Positions 16,376-24,790 of a DNA stretch of 50,163 nt are shown here, piece after piece (positions within the stretch are counted from its first letter, which is position 1; every line of letters starts with the position of its first letter). The DNA is from JBLNBU01 sp050260215 (GTDB lineage Bacteria; Pseudomonadota; Alphaproteobacteria; Rhodospirillales; Magnetospirillaceae), in the NCBI GenBank assembly GCA_050260215.1, contig JBLNBU010000202.1, positions 1 to 50,163 on the forward strand. The letters run 5' to 3'. A program made the position numbers and the translations under genes. The notes beneath the pieces are model-generated. The model was not told the origin of the DNA and searched no databases. It worked only from the letters and a program-made list of their open reading frames with translations.

Positions 16376-17602
16376 ATGATTCGGACCCTGTCGCGCGCCG
16401 TCCTGGCCGCGCTGGTCGGACTGGTGATCGTGGCCGCCGCGGTGCCGGCCCGGGCGCAGGGGCGTTATGCCTCGATCGTCATCGACGCCGACAGCGGCGC
16501 CATCCTGCACGCGTCCAATCCGGACAAGCGCAGCTATCCCGCCTCGCTGACCAAGGTCATGACGCTGTTCCTGCTGTTCGATGCCCTCGAGCAGGGCAAG
16601 TTGCGGCTGAACAGCGCCATGCCGGTGTCGGCCCATGCCAGCGGCCAGGCGCCGTCCAAGCTGAACCTGGAGCCCGGCGACCGCATCTCCGTCGAGGAGG
16701 CGGTCGAGGCGCTGGTCACCAAGTCGGCCAACGACGTGGCCGTGGTCATCGCCGAGGCCATCGGCGGCACCGAGGCCAACTTCGCCCAGATGATGACCCG
16801 CAAGGCGCGCGCCCTGGGCATGACCCAGACCACCTACCGCAACGCCTCGGGCCTGCCCGACCTGGGCCAGGTGTCGACGGTGCGCGACCAGGCGACGCTC
16901 GCCCGCGCCCTGATCCGCTCGCACCCCGACTACTACCACTACTTCTCGACCCGCTCGTTCAACTGGCACGGCCAGGTCATTCCGTCGCACAACCGCCTGA
17001 TGCTGCGCTATGCCGGCGCCGACGGGCTGAAGACCGGGTATATCCACGCTTCGGGCTTCAACCTGATCGCCTCGGCGCGCCGCGACGGCCGCCGCATCAT
17101 CGGCGTGGTGTTCGGCGGCTCGACTGCCGCCTGGCGCGACAACCACATGGCCACGCTGCTGGACAAGGGCTTCGCCCGCATCCACAACGGCGGCGAGGTG
17201 CGCGTGGCCAAGGCCGAGCCCCAGTTGCCCGACGTCGACGAGTTGAAGGTCGCCGCCGCCGCCGCCAAGGGCAAGGCGATCAAGGCCAAGGCGAAGGCCA
17301 AGGCCATCGTTCCCGACGAGGACGACGAGGACGAGGCCGCCGGCGATGCCGATCCCAGCCCGTGGACCATCCAGGTCGGCGCCTTCAGCGCCTACAAGCC
17401 GGCCCACAAGGCAGCCACCGACGCGGTCAAGCGCCTGGGCGGGCTGGTGTCCAAGGCCACGGTCGAGGTCGACAAGGGCAAGCAGGGCCGCCAGACCATG
17501 TTCCGCGCCCGCGTGACCGGCTTCACCGAGGAACAGGCCAAGACGGCCTGCCGCAAGCTGGAACGCGCCAAGAAGACCTGCAAGGTCATCCAGCCGAGCT
17601 GA
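16376..17602 (+). CDS. D-alanyl-D-alanine carboxypeptidase (PBP5-like, S11) with SPOR domain
   Basis: A 408-residue periplasmic penicillin-binding protein that trims the terminal D-Ala of peptidoglycan stems. The signal peptide is residues 1-27, with cleavage after ARA. Catalytic motifs are SLTK (57-60), SAN (117-119) and KTG (219-221). A Lys/Ala-rich linker and an acidic DEDDEDEAAGD stretch lead to a C-terminal SPOR domain (about 328-405, starting WTIQVGAF), which binds denuded glycan and localises proteins to the septum. ATG 16376 is chosen; a TTG at 16364 has the better GGAG spacing. The PBP5 C-terminal anchor helix is absent, replaced by SPOR. Confidence 0.93.
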   Translation: MIRTLSRAVLAALVGLVIVAAAVPARAQGRYASIVIDADSGAILHASNPDKRSYPASLTKVMTLFLLFDALEQGKLRLNSAMPVSAHASGQAPSKLNLEPGDRISVEEAVEALVTKSANDVAVVIAEAIGGTEANFAQMMTRKARALGMTQTTYRNASGLPDLGQVSTVRDQATLARALIRSHPDYYHYFSTRSFNWHGQVIPSHNRLMLRYAGADGLKTGYIHASGFNLIASARRDGRRIIGVVFGGSTAAWRDNHMATLLDKGFARIHNGGEVRVAKAEPQLPDVDELKVAAAAAKGKAIKAKAKAKAIVPDEDDEDEAAGDADPSPWTIQVGAFSAYKPAHKAATDAVKRLGGLVSKATVEVDKGKQGRQTMFRARVTGFTEEQAKTACRKLERAKKTCKVIQPS

Positions 17603-17604
17603 TC

Positions 17605-17664
17605 CGTCATGGCCGGGCTCTACCCGGCCATCCATGGCCCCCCGGGCCAGGCCCGGGGGTGACG
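17605..17664. repeat. Double-hairpin intergenic repeat, copy 2
   Basis: Outer arms CGTCA/TGACG enclose ATGGCCGGG...CCCGGCCAT and CCCCCGGGCC...GGCCCGGGGG-type hairpins. It lies between the converging D,D-carboxypeptidase and prmA genes and has the same plan as 1865-1928 and 39175-39234. Confidence 0.8.
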
Positions 17665-17687
17665 ACAGTGGAGTGGGAAAAAAGCCT

Positions 17688-18587
17688 CTACCGCCCGATC
17701 ACCAGCGTCGCCCAGCCGTCGATGACGATGCGGCGCTTCAGGCGCAGGCCGGCCTTCTCATGGTTGGCCATGACCATGCGCTCCTGGCGCTCCAGCAGGC
17801 CCGACAGGATGCCGACGCCGTCCGGCGCCAGATGGGCGGCCAGGTCCTTGGCGAAGCGGCACAACGGGCGCGCCAGGATGTTGGCGACGATCACGTCATA
17901 GGGGCGGCCGCGGCCGACCGCCGGATTGCGGTAGCCGTCGCTGACCACCGCGCGCATGCGCGCGCCGACCTCGTTGTTGGCGGCGTTGCCGGCGCAGACC
18001 TTGACCGCGCTGGGGTCGATGTCGGTGGCGACCACCCGGGCCGCCCACATCTTGGCCATGGCGATGCCCAGGATGCCCGAGCCCGAGCCCAGGTCCAGCA
18101 CCCGGGTGCGCCGGCGCTGCTTGCCCAGCGCGTCCAGGGCCAGCAGGCAGCCCCGGGTGGTGGCGTGCTCGCCCGAACCGAAGGCGGTGCCGGCGTCGAT
18201 CTCGATGGCGATGCGCCCGACCGGCGGGGCACCCTGCCAGTGGGAGCCGTGGACGAAGAACCGTCCGGCGTCGATGGGCGGGAAGTCGCGCAGGTTTTCC
18301 AGCACCCAGTCGACGTTGGGCACCCGCTCGATCTCCAGGGGCGGCACGTCCAGGCCCGAGGCTGCGGCCACCGCGGCCAGGGCGGCGACGATCTCGGTGC
18401 GCTCAGGGGGCGTGCGCGAATAGCCTTCCAGGAACCACAGGCAGTCGCCGTCCGAGACGCCGGTGCGGTCCTCCATGAACATGGTCACCGATTCGGCGAA
18501 GCGCTCGAACACCTCCTCGAACACCGGCAGGGCCTCGGGGGTGACGGTCAGGTGCAGGCGCCAGATATCGGGGAACACGGGGGGCAT
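17688..18587 (-). CDS. prmA: Ribosomal protein L11 methyltransferase PrmA
   Basis: A 299-residue SAM-dependent methyltransferase that trimethylates ribosomal protein L11. The N-terminal 110 residues form the L11-recognition domain; the C-terminal domain begins with GTAFGSGEHATT, specific to PrmA, then the SAM motif I VLDLGSGSGILG, the acidic VATDID, and VIVANILARPL in place of the NPPY signature. Start ATG 18587 has GGAAGG at good spacing. The longer frame to 18731 overlaps the mazE promoter region and is unlikely. Confidence 0.93.
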   Translation of the reverse strand: MPPVFPDIWRLHLTVTPEALPVFEEVFERFAESVTMFMEDRTGVSDGDCLWFLEGYSRTPPERTEIVAALAAVAAASGLDVPPLEIERVPNVDWVLENLRDFPPIDAGRFFVHGSHWQGAPPVGRIAIEIDAGTAFGSGEHATTRGCLLALDALGKQRRRTRVLDLGSGSGILGIAMAKMWAARVVATDIDPSAVKVCAGNAANNEVGARMRAVVSDGYRNPAVGRGRPYDVIVANILARPLCRFAKDLAAHLAPDGVGILSGLLERQERMVMANHEKAGLRLKRRIVIDGWATLVIGR

Positions 18588-18661
18588 GGGTGACCTTCCG
18601 TTGGGTGGGAAGGTTGCGTTACACCGCCGTGGCGAGGCTGTCGAGCCCTTCTTGTCTTGTA

Positions 18662-18674
18662 TATCCGCCGGATA
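18662..18674. promoter_or_regulatory. Palindrome upstream of mazEF (candidate operator)
   Basis: TATCCG-C-CGGATA is a perfect 13-base inverted repeat 39 bases before the mazE ATG. MazE-family antitoxins commonly repress their own promoter through such palindromes; binding here is inferred from position. Confidence 0.45.
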
Positions 18675-18712
18675 AACATTATCTTGAACCACAGGGCATG
18701 GAGGCGGCGAAA

Positions 18713-18955
18713 ATGCATGGGCAGGTGGCACGCTGGGGCAACAGCCTGGGGGTCCGCATCCCCAAGGACATCGCCGGCCGGGTCGGCCTGAACGAGGGCG
18801 ATCGGGTCGAGATCGAAGCGGCGGGCAACCAGGTGGTGATCACCCTGGCCCGCCCGTGCTATCGGCTGGCCGACCTGCTGGCCGGCATGACGCCCGAGGC
18901 CATGCACGACGCCTTCGACTGGGGTCCCGACCAGGGCCGTGAGGCGGTCGAGTGA
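18713..18955 (+). CDS. mazE: Antitoxin, MazE/AbrB-like family
   Basis: An 80-residue antitoxin with the N-terminal swapped-hairpin DNA-binding fold: ARWGNSLGVRIPKDIA and LNEGDRVEIEA are near-textbook for the family. The C-terminal Asp/Glu-rich tail (from about residue 58) would neutralise the toxin. ATG 18713 is chosen because GGAGG precedes it at 7 bases; an ATG at 18698 would add 5 residues. Its stop overlaps the toxin start by 4 bases, ensuring coupling. A perfect palindrome upstream is a candidate autoregulatory site. Confidence 0.88.
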   Translation: MHGQVARWGNSLGVRIPKDIAGRVGLNEGDRVEIEAAGNQVVITLARPCYRLADLLAGMTPEAMHDAFDWGPDQGREAVE

Positions 18956-19296
18956 CGACGGACTACCAGCCGGACGCCGGCGACCTGGTGTGGACAGATT
19001 TCGACCCGCGCACGGGGCGCGAGCAAGGTGGCCGGCGGCCGGCGCTGGTGGTCTCGCCGGTCGAGTTCTGGCGCGCCAGCGCCTTTGCCATCGTCTGCCC
19101 GATCACCTCGCGGATCCGTCCATTCGGCACCAGCGTGGTAGTGCCCGCCGGATCGGCGGTGGCGGGAGAGATCCTGACCAGCCACGTGCGCAGCATCGAC
19201 ACCCTGGCGCGGCCGATCCTGTTCGCCGGCGGGCGGGTGCCCCAGCCGGTGCTCGACGAGGTGCGCGCCAAGCTGGCGGCACTGATCGGGCTGTGA
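18952..19296 (+). CDS. mazF: Toxin, MazF/PemK family endoribonuclease
   Basis: A 114-residue MazF-type mRNA interferase starting at a GTG overlapping the antitoxin stop. Family features are the N-terminal PDAGDLVWTDFDPRTGREQGGRRPALVVS, with its Arg-Pro pair, then CPITS and the conserved SHVRSIDTLAR segment that carries active-site residues. It would cleave RNA at specific short sequences when free of MazE. The pair lies between prmA and the leftward uvrD gene. Gene order suggests insertion of a mobile addiction module, though base composition resembles its surroundings. Confidence 0.88.
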   Translation: MTTDYQPDAGDLVWTDFDPRTGREQGGRRPALVVSPVEFWRASAFAIVCPITSRIRPFGTSVVVPAGSAVAGEILTSHVRSIDTLARPILFAGGRVPQPVLDEVRAKLAALIGL

Positions 19297-19335
19297 CCAG
19301 AGGAATTTGCGCTCTGACGCGGTGAGCGGCCCCCT

Positions 19336-21621
19336 CTAGACAGCCTCGACGAAGCTGTCGAGCACCTTCTTGGTGCCGGCCTTGTCGAAGGCGATCTCCA
19401 GCTTGTCGCCGTCGACACTGGTGACGGTGCCGTATCCGAACTTGTCGTGGAACACCCGCTGGCCGGCGGAAAAGCCGCTGCCCGACTTGCGCGCGGCCAC
19501 CTTCCACGAGGTCGCTTCGATGGTGGGCGGTGGGCGCCGCGCGCCGTGGCCGGCGGACCAGCCGGGCTGGTTCCAGCCGGCGCGCGATTCCGACAGGCCG
19601 CCGGCATAAAGGCCGCGCTCGGCCGAGCGCTCGACGTTGTCCTCGGGCAGCTCGTCGAGGAAGCGGCTGGGCAACTGCGACTTCCACTGGTTGTAGATGC
19701 GTCGGTTGGCGGCAAAGGTGATCAGCACCCGCTTGCGCGCCCGGGTCAGGCCGACATAGGCCAGCCGGCGCTCCTCCTCCAGCCCCTGGGTGCCCGATTC
19801 GTTGAGCGCGCGGACGTGGGGGAACACCTCTTCCTCCCAGCCGGGCAGGAAGACGCTGTCGAATTCCAGGCCCTTGGCGCCGTGCAGCGTCATCAGCACC
19901 ACGCGGTCGGCCTCGGCCTTCTCGTCGTTTTCCATCACCAGGGCGACGTGTTCGAGGAAGTCCTGCAGGCTGCCGAACTCTTCCAGCGCCGCCACCAGTT
20001 CCTTCAGGTTCTCCAGCCGCCCCGGCGCCTCGGCCGACTTGTCGTTGGCCCACATCTCGGTGTAGCCCGATTCGTCCAGGATGATCTCGGCCAGCTCGGC
20101 GTGGTTCATGGCGTCGAGCAGCGAGCGCCAGCGCAGGACGTCGGCGACGAAGCGGGCGATGGCGGCGCGCGGCTTGGGCTTCAGCTCGTCGGTTTCGGAC
20201 AGCACCGCGGCCGCCTCGAACAGGGGGATCGACCGGCGTCGCGCCACCTCGTGCACCGCCTGCAGCGCGGCGTCGCCCAGGCCGCGCTTGGGCGTATTGA
20301 TGATGCGCTCGAAGGCCAGGCCGTCGTCGGGCGACACCACCAGGCGCAGATAGGCCATGGCGTCGCGGATCTCGAGCCGCTCGTAGAAGCGCGGGCCGCC
20401 GATCACCCGGTAGGGGATGCCCGTGGTGATCAGCCGTTCCTCGAACTCGCGGGTCTGGAAGCCGGCGCGCACCAGGATGGCCATGGAGGCCAAAGTGTCG
20501 CCCCGGCGCTGCAGCGCCTCGATCTCGTCGACGACGACGCGGGCCTCCTCCTCGCCGTCCCAGACGCCGCGCACCCGGATCTTCTCCAGCTCGTGGGGGT
20601 CGTGGGGCAGGCCGGGGCGCAGGGTCTTGCCCAGCCGGCCGGCATTGTTGGCGATCAGCCCTGAGGCGGCGGCCAGGATGTGCGGGGTCGAGCGGTAGTT
20701 GCTTTCCAGCCGCACCACGGCGGCACCGGGGAAGTCGCGCTCGAAGCGCAGGATGTTGCCCACCTCGGCGCCGCGCCAGGAATAGATCGACTGGTCGTCG
20801 TCGCCGACGCAGCAGATGTTCTTGTGCTTCTGGGCCAGCAGGCGCAGCCACAGGTACTGGGCGACGTTGGTGTCCTGGTACTCGTCGACCAGCAGGTAGC
20901 GGAACTGCTCCTGGTACAGGGCCAGCACCTCGGGCTGCTCGAGGAACAGGGTCAGGCAGTGCAGCAGCAGGTCGCCGAAGTCGCAGGCATTCAGCGTCTT
21001 CAGGCGCTCCTGGTACAGGCGGTAGAGCGCCTGGGCGCGGCCCTCGGCCAATTCGGAGGCGTGCTCGGCGGTCAGCTTGTCGGGGGTAAGTCCCCGGTCC
21101 TTCCAGCGCTGGATGGTCGCCATCAGCGCCTGGGCCGGCCACTTCTTGGAGTCGACGTGCTCGGCCTCCATCACCTGCTTGAGCAGGCGCAACTGGTCGT
21201 CGGTGTCGAGGATGGTGAAGTTGCTCTTCAGCCCCACCGCCTCGGCGTGGCGGCGCAGGATGCGCACGCTCAAGGAGTGGAAGGTGCCCAGCCACACGCC
21301 TTCCGCCACCGGGCCGACCAGGGTGGCGACGCGCTCGCGCATCTCGCGGGCGGCGCGGTTGGTAAACGTCACCGCCAGGCACTGCCAGGGCTGGGCCCGG
21401 CGCGAGGCGATGATGTGGGCCAGGCGGCTGGTCAGCACCTTGGTCTTGCCGGTGCCGGCCCCCGACAGCACCAGCAGCGGCCCGTCGGTGGTGGTCACCG
21501 CCTGGTGCTGCTCGGGGTTCAGGCCGACCAGCCAGGGGGCATCGGGCGCCACCGGCAGCGGGCCGGTCTGGCGCGGCGGCGGTGCCGGCAGGTCGTCGTC
21601 GAGGGCGAAGGGATCGGACAT
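19336..21621 (-). CDS. uvrD: ATP-dependent DNA helicase UvrD/PcrA
   Basis: A 761-residue superfamily 1A 3'-5' helicase for excision and mismatch repair. It starts at ATG 21621; the frame continues upstream without coding character. Walker A is SGAGTGKT (53-60). Further motifs are TFTNRAAREM, the DEYQDTN Walker B, GDDDQSIYSWRGA, ESNYRSTP, LMTLHGAKGLEF and YVGLTRARKR. The C-terminal 50 residues (RVFHDKFGYGTVTSVDGD onward) form the Tudor-like domain that contacts RNA polymerase in PcrA/UvrD. The length is normal. A 16-base tandem repeat lies just upstream of the start. Confidence 0.95.
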   Translation of the reverse strand: MSDPFALDDDLPAPPPRQTGPLPVAPDAPWLVGLNPEQHQAVTTTDGPLLVLSGAGTGKTKVLTSRLAHIIASRRAQPWQCLAVTFTNRAAREMRERVATLVGPVAEGVWLGTFHSLSVRILRRHAEAVGLKSNFTILDTDDQLRLLKQVMEAEHVDSKKWPAQALMATIQRWKDRGLTPDKLTAEHASELAEGRAQALYRLYQERLKTLNACDFGDLLLHCLTLFLEQPEVLALYQEQFRYLLVDEYQDTNVAQYLWLRLLAQKHKNICCVGDDDQSIYSWRGAEVGNILRFERDFPGAAVVRLESNYRSTPHILAAASGLIANNAGRLGKTLRPGLPHDPHELEKIRVRGVWDGEEEARVVVDEIEALQRRGDTLASMAILVRAGFQTREFEERLITTGIPYRVIGGPRFYERLEIRDAMAYLRLVVSPDDGLAFERIINTPKRGLGDAALQAVHEVARRRSIPLFEAAAVLSETDELKPKPRAAIARFVADVLRWRSLLDAMNHAELAEIILDESGYTEMWANDKSAEAPGRLENLKELVAALEEFGSLQDFLEHVALVMENDEKAEADRVVLMTLHGAKGLEFDSVFLPGWEEEVFPHVRALNESGTQGLEEERRLAYVGLTRARKRVLITFAANRRIYNQWKSQLPSRFLDELPEDNVERSAERGLYAGGLSESRAGWNQPGWSAGHGARRPPPTIEATSWKVAARKSGSGFSAGQRVFHDKFGYGTVTSVDGDKLEIAFDKAGTKKVLDSFVEAV

Positions 21622-21647
21622 GGCGCGGAGTATAGGGACGACTTGCC

Positions 21648-21679
21648 CAGTGCGCCAGATTGCCAGTGCGCCAGATTGC
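21648..21679. repeat. Tandem 16-base direct repeat
   Basis: CAGTGCGCCAGATTGC occurs twice with no spacer, 27 bases upstream of the uvrD ATG and inside its likely leader or promoter. Confidence 0.85.
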
Positions 21680-21803
21680 AAGCCTTCTCGGAAGCGGAAT
21701 TGCGGACGCATTTGATGTGTCCGCGGTGCCTGTATTACACTCCGGCAAAACAGCGGGACAACCCGCGTGGCCGCAGCGTTCTTCTTGGTGGGAGGATTGG
21801 GCC

Positions 21804-22004
21804 ATGCTGAACCAGCACGAAATCCGGATGGCGATCGGGGCCACCCTGCGCGAGCGGGGCGACGACGCGCTCCGCTTCGCCCATGACGAGGCGGTGCGCT
21901 GCTCGCTCGCCGGCGACCGCGACGGCGCAATGGCGTGGAGCCAGGTGGCGGCGGCCATCGCCCTGCTGGCGATGGAGCCCGACAAGGACATCGTCCGCCA
22001 CTGA
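21804..22004 (+). CDS. Small hypothetical protein (66 residues)
   Basis: A 66-residue helical, cytoplasmic protein. The ATG has GGGAGGA at good spacing. Sequence features are the AHDEAVRCSLAGDRDGAMAWSQVAAAIALL segment, a helix-turn-helix-like run of small residues seen in short conserved hypothetical proteins, but I cannot assign a family. A longer frame from 21660 lacks an initiation signal. A hairpin with a T-rich tail follows 90 bases after the stop. Confidence 0.65.
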   Translation: MLNQHEIRMAIGATLRERGDDALRFAHDEAVRCSLAGDRDGAMAWSQVAAAIALLAMEPDKDIVRH

Positions 22005-22093
22005 CGGGGGCGGCCCGCAGGAACAAGAGGGGAACGTTTTTCTTGACTCCTTCGCCGTGAAGGGGCATGGTCACCCGCATCAACACCACTACA

Positions 22094-22134
22094 GCGCCCG
22101 GAGCCAGCCATGGCTTCCGGGCGCTTTCCGTTTT
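22094..22134 (+). terminator. Hairpin followed by T-rich tail
   Basis: GCGCCCGGAGCC (22094-22105) pairs with GGCTTCCGGGCGC (22112-22124, one bulge), then TTTCCGTTTT. It ends the 66-residue gene's transcript or forms a leader for the next small ORF. Confidence 0.6.
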
Positions 22135-22144
22135 GGAGATGCGA

Positions 22145-22306
22145 ATGTTCCCCTTCGCCCTGTCCGAGGCCAACCTGAAAAAGGCGACCTTCGGCGCCGA
22201 CGGCAAGTACGGCAGCGACGGCCTTCAACATGCGGTGATCTTCGATCGCTATGAAATCAACAATGGGCGACCCGGGATGAACGTGATCGAGCGGCGGACC
22301 GAATGA
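22145..22306 (+). CDS. Small ORF (53 residues), unknown
   Basis: Starts at ATG 22145 with GGAG six bases upstream, right after the hairpin. The protein is soluble and basic, beginning MFPFALSEANLKKATFG; it is not recognised. The stop overlaps the start of a second small ORF in an ATGA junction, typical of coupled genes. There is no homology evidence, so this may be a relic. Confidence 0.4.
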   Translation: MFPFALSEANLKKATFGADGKYGSDGLQHAVIFDRYEINNGRPGMNVIERRTE

Positions 22307-22392
22307 ATGTGCGCAAGAAGTTCATTCCCTTTGACCCCAGTGACCCCAATCCCCGCTACCGTGCCGGGAACTACGCGGTGATCACGAAATAG
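22303..22392 (+). CDS. Small ORF (29 residues) coupled to the previous one
   Basis: ATG at 22303 overlaps the previous stop by 4 bases. It encodes 29 residues, strongly basic at the N-terminus (MNVRKKFIPFDP) with a Pro/Asp-rich middle and a C-terminal YAVITK. The ATGA overlap is the main support; either a real coupled micro-ORF or the continuation of a frameshifted longer gene could explain it. Confidence 0.3.
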   Translation: MNVRKKFIPFDPSDPNPRYRAGNYAVITK

Positions 22393-22451
22393 GCTATGGT
22401 TGCAGCTCGGCGGTGGCCGCAAGGGTGCCGCCGGGCTTGCAGGAGGTGAGC

Positions 22452-23333
22452 ATGGGGGGCGGAAAATGCCTGTTCGGGGCCGTCTTCGCCGGGGCGCTGG
22501 TGGTATCCGGGGCATGCACCGCGGGCGAGATCGTCTGTCCGAGGACCCTTTCGCTGGCCGACGGTCCGAAGGACCTGCCCTTGACCTTCGCCGAGGTCTG
22601 GGCCGGCCACCAGCAATTGGCATTTGAGGACGCAGAAGATCACAAGGTCACGCGTCGCAGGTTATGGGCCCGGTGGCACTTTGCCAGCGCCCCCCTTCCG
22701 AGATTTCTGCTGTGTAGTTACGGCCGGGAAGAGGCGATCCCCCATCGCCGCGCGATCGTGATTCCCGTCCCTCCCGGGGCACAACCCTGCGAAATGGACA
22801 TCCGCGGTGGCCGCCACACGGACATCCTCTGGACCGATATTTCGACCTTTACCTGCGCCGGCTTCGTTTCAGCGCTCCCTCGCTTTCATGTGGCCGGGCG
22901 TCCGACGCGCGTGGCGGAACTCGGCGGCCTGAACCTGGCGATGACGCGGGAGGCGGTGACGGATTCGGTCCGCCGGCGCGGCGGCACCATCGCCGGATCG
23001 GCCGACCGGATGGAGGTGACGGTGGACGGGCGGGCCTATGTCGTCCGCTTCCGCCTTGGTGCCGACACCCCGTCCTCGATCACCGCCGTCTTCCCGTCCG
23101 CCACCGACGACGGCCGCGACGTCTTCCTCGACGGCGTCTTTCGCTTCGGCACGCCCGACGGCAGCTGGGACGACCCCTACCACCACTGGGAAGGTGCCGA
23201 CGGTACGTGGGCGACCTTCGTCGAGGGCGGTGCCGGCCGGCCGCACGAACTCCACCTGATGGACCATCCGCCGCCCAAGGAATGGCGGGATTTCCACGAC
23301 GGGACCAGGGAAGGGGCGCCGCGCGAACCGTAG
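22452..23333 (+). CDS. Exported hypothetical protein
   Basis: A 293-residue protein beginning with an ATG after GGAGGTGAGC. The N-terminal 23 residues are a hydrophobic export signal, with an uncertain cleavage or lipidation site near GACTAG (Cys22). The mature region has two parts: an N-terminal domain with four cysteines (about 29, 87, 113, 136), probably disulphide-bonded, and a C-terminal domain (about 150-260) with an alpha/beta pattern. I do not recognise the family. The next gene is co-directional and 50 bases on. Confidence 0.6.
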   Translation: MGGGKCLFGAVFAGALVVSGACTAGEIVCPRTLSLADGPKDLPLTFAEVWAGHQQLAFEDAEDHKVTRRRLWARWHFASAPLPRFLLCSYGREEAIPHRRAIVIPVPPGAQPCEMDIRGGRHTDILWTDISTFTCAGFVSALPRFHVAGRPTRVAELGGLNLAMTREAVTDSVRRRGGTIAGSADRMEVTVDGRAYVVRFRLGADTPSSITAVFPSATDDGRDVFLDGVFRFGTPDGSWDDPYHHWEGADGTWATFVEGGAGRPHELHLMDHPPPKEWRDFHDGTREGAPREP

Positions 23334-23383
23334 GGCCGGGAAAATGCTGCGCCGCGGTCGTCAAGCCGGCTATGGTTGGGCCC

Positions 23384-24613
23384 ATGGATACCCTGGTCGT
23401 CGCCGTCTTCACCTTCGCCTATCTCGGCATGGCGCTCGGGCGCGTGCCGGGCCTGAAGCTCGATCGCTCGGGCATGGCCTTGCTGGCGGTGGTGGTGCTG
23501 CTGGCCGCCGGGCGGCTGCAGGTGCGCGATCTCGGCGCCCCGGTCGACGTTTCCACCCTTCTGCTGCTGTTCGCGCTGATGATCGTCTCGGCCCAGTTCC
23601 AGACGGCGGGCGTCTATACGGCGGTGGCGGCGCGCGTGGCCGCGGCCAAGGGCTCGCCGCCGCAGCTGCTGGCGCTGACCGTGCTGGTCGCCGGGCTGCT
23701 GTCGGCGGTGCTGGCCAATGACATCATCGTCTTCGCCATGACCCCGGTGGTGGTCGAGGGCATCCGCCGCCGCGGCCTCGATCCCCGGCCCTTCGTGCTG
23801 GCCCTGGCCGGGGCGGCCAATGCCGGCAGCGCCATGACGGTGATCGGAAATCCGCAGAACATCCTGATCGGCCAGATCGGCAACCTGGATTTCTGGCGCT
23901 TCCTGTTGGCCTGCGGGGTGCCGGGGCTGCTGTCGCTGGCCCTGGTGTGGCTGGCGGTGCGGCTGACCTGGGCCAGGGCCCTGGCTGCCACGCCCGAGCC
24001 CCGGCCGGCCGAGCCGCCGCCGCCGGTCAATGCCTGGCAGACCGCCAAGGGCGTGGCGGCGGTGGCCGGGCTGGTGCTGCTGTTCGCCACGCCGCTGCCG
24101 CGCGAGGTCGGCGCCCTGGTCATCGCCGGCCTGCTGCTGACCAGCCGGCGGATGTCGAGTCGCGAGATGATCGGCGCCGTGGACTGGCACCTTCTGCTGC
24201 TGTTCGCCTGCCTGTTCATCGTCACCGACACCTTCGCCAACACCGGCCTGGCCCAGTCGGCGGTCGAGCAGCTGGCCAACCGCGGCCTGTTCCCCGACCG
24301 CCTGGGCGTGATGGCGCCGCTGATGCTGGCCGGCTCCAACACCATCGGCAACGTGCCGGCGGTGATGCTGATCCTGGCGGTGTGGCCGACCCCCGACCCG
24401 GGGCCCATGTACGGCCTGGCCCTGCTGTCGACCCTGGCCGGCAACCTGCTGCTGGTCGGCAGCCTGGCCAACATCATCACCGCCGAGCGTGCCGTCCGCG
24501 CCGGCCTGAAGATCGGCTTCCTGGACTTCGCCCGCGCCGGCATCCCCATGACGCTTGCCAGCCTGGCCTTGGCGGTGGGCTGGCTATGGATCTGGGGCTG
24601 GATGGGGTGGTAG
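23384..24613 (+). CDS. Ion transporter (SLC13/ArsB/NhaD superfamily)
   Basis: A 409-residue inner-membrane protein with about 11-12 hydrophobic segments and two inverted halves, as in the ion transporter superfamily. Its two re-entrant-loop motifs are GAANAGSAMTVIGNPQNILIG in the first half and GSNTIGNVPAVMLIL in the second. Such proteins move dicarboxylates, arsenite, or exchange Na+/H+; the sequence does not settle which. The second half carries an Asp-containing helix, ACLFIVTDTFANTG. It is not part of an obvious operon with a diagnostic neighbour. Confidence 0.75.
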   Translation: MDTLVVAVFTFAYLGMALGRVPGLKLDRSGMALLAVVVLLAAGRLQVRDLGAPVDVSTLLLLFALMIVSAQFQTAGVYTAVAARVAAAKGSPPQLLALTVLVAGLLSAVLANDIIVFAMTPVVVEGIRRRGLDPRPFVLALAGAANAGSAMTVIGNPQNILIGQIGNLDFWRFLLACGVPGLLSLALVWLAVRLTWARALAATPEPRPAEPPPPVNAWQTAKGVAAVAGLVLLFATPLPREVGALVIAGLLLTSRRMSSREMIGAVDWHLLLLFACLFIVTDTFANTGLAQSAVEQLANRGLFPDRLGVMAPLMLAGSNTIGNVPAVMLILAVWPTPDPGPMYGLALLSTLAGNLLLVGSLANIITAERAVRAGLKIGFLDFARAGIPMTLASLALAVGWLWIWGWMGW

Positions 24614-24679
24614 CCCCCTTTTTCCGCCCGCTCCTCCTCCCCAAATGAACCATCGGACAACCCCAGGAGGAGCGGCGTG

Positions 24680-24790
24680 ATGGCTTCGGCGCGCAGGGGA
24701 AAGCTGGTGACGCTGGCGGTGCTGGTTTCGGTGGCTTTGGGGCTCTATGCCTTGACGATGGTGCGCGTGGGCTCGATGCTGGGGCCATGA
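24680..24790 (+). CDS. 36-residue single-span membrane peptide
   Basis: ATG at 24680 after AGGAGG (about 9-base spacing) encodes 36 residues: a basic N-terminus (MASARRGK), one hydrophobic helix (about 9-28) and a short tail. Its stop overlaps the DUF420 start by 4 bases (ATGA), strong support for translation. Position in an oxidase-assembly group with ctaB suggests a small accessory subunit or assembly factor. I do not recognise a family. Confidence 0.65.
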   Translation: MASARRGKLVTLAVLVSVALGLYALTMVRVGSMLGP

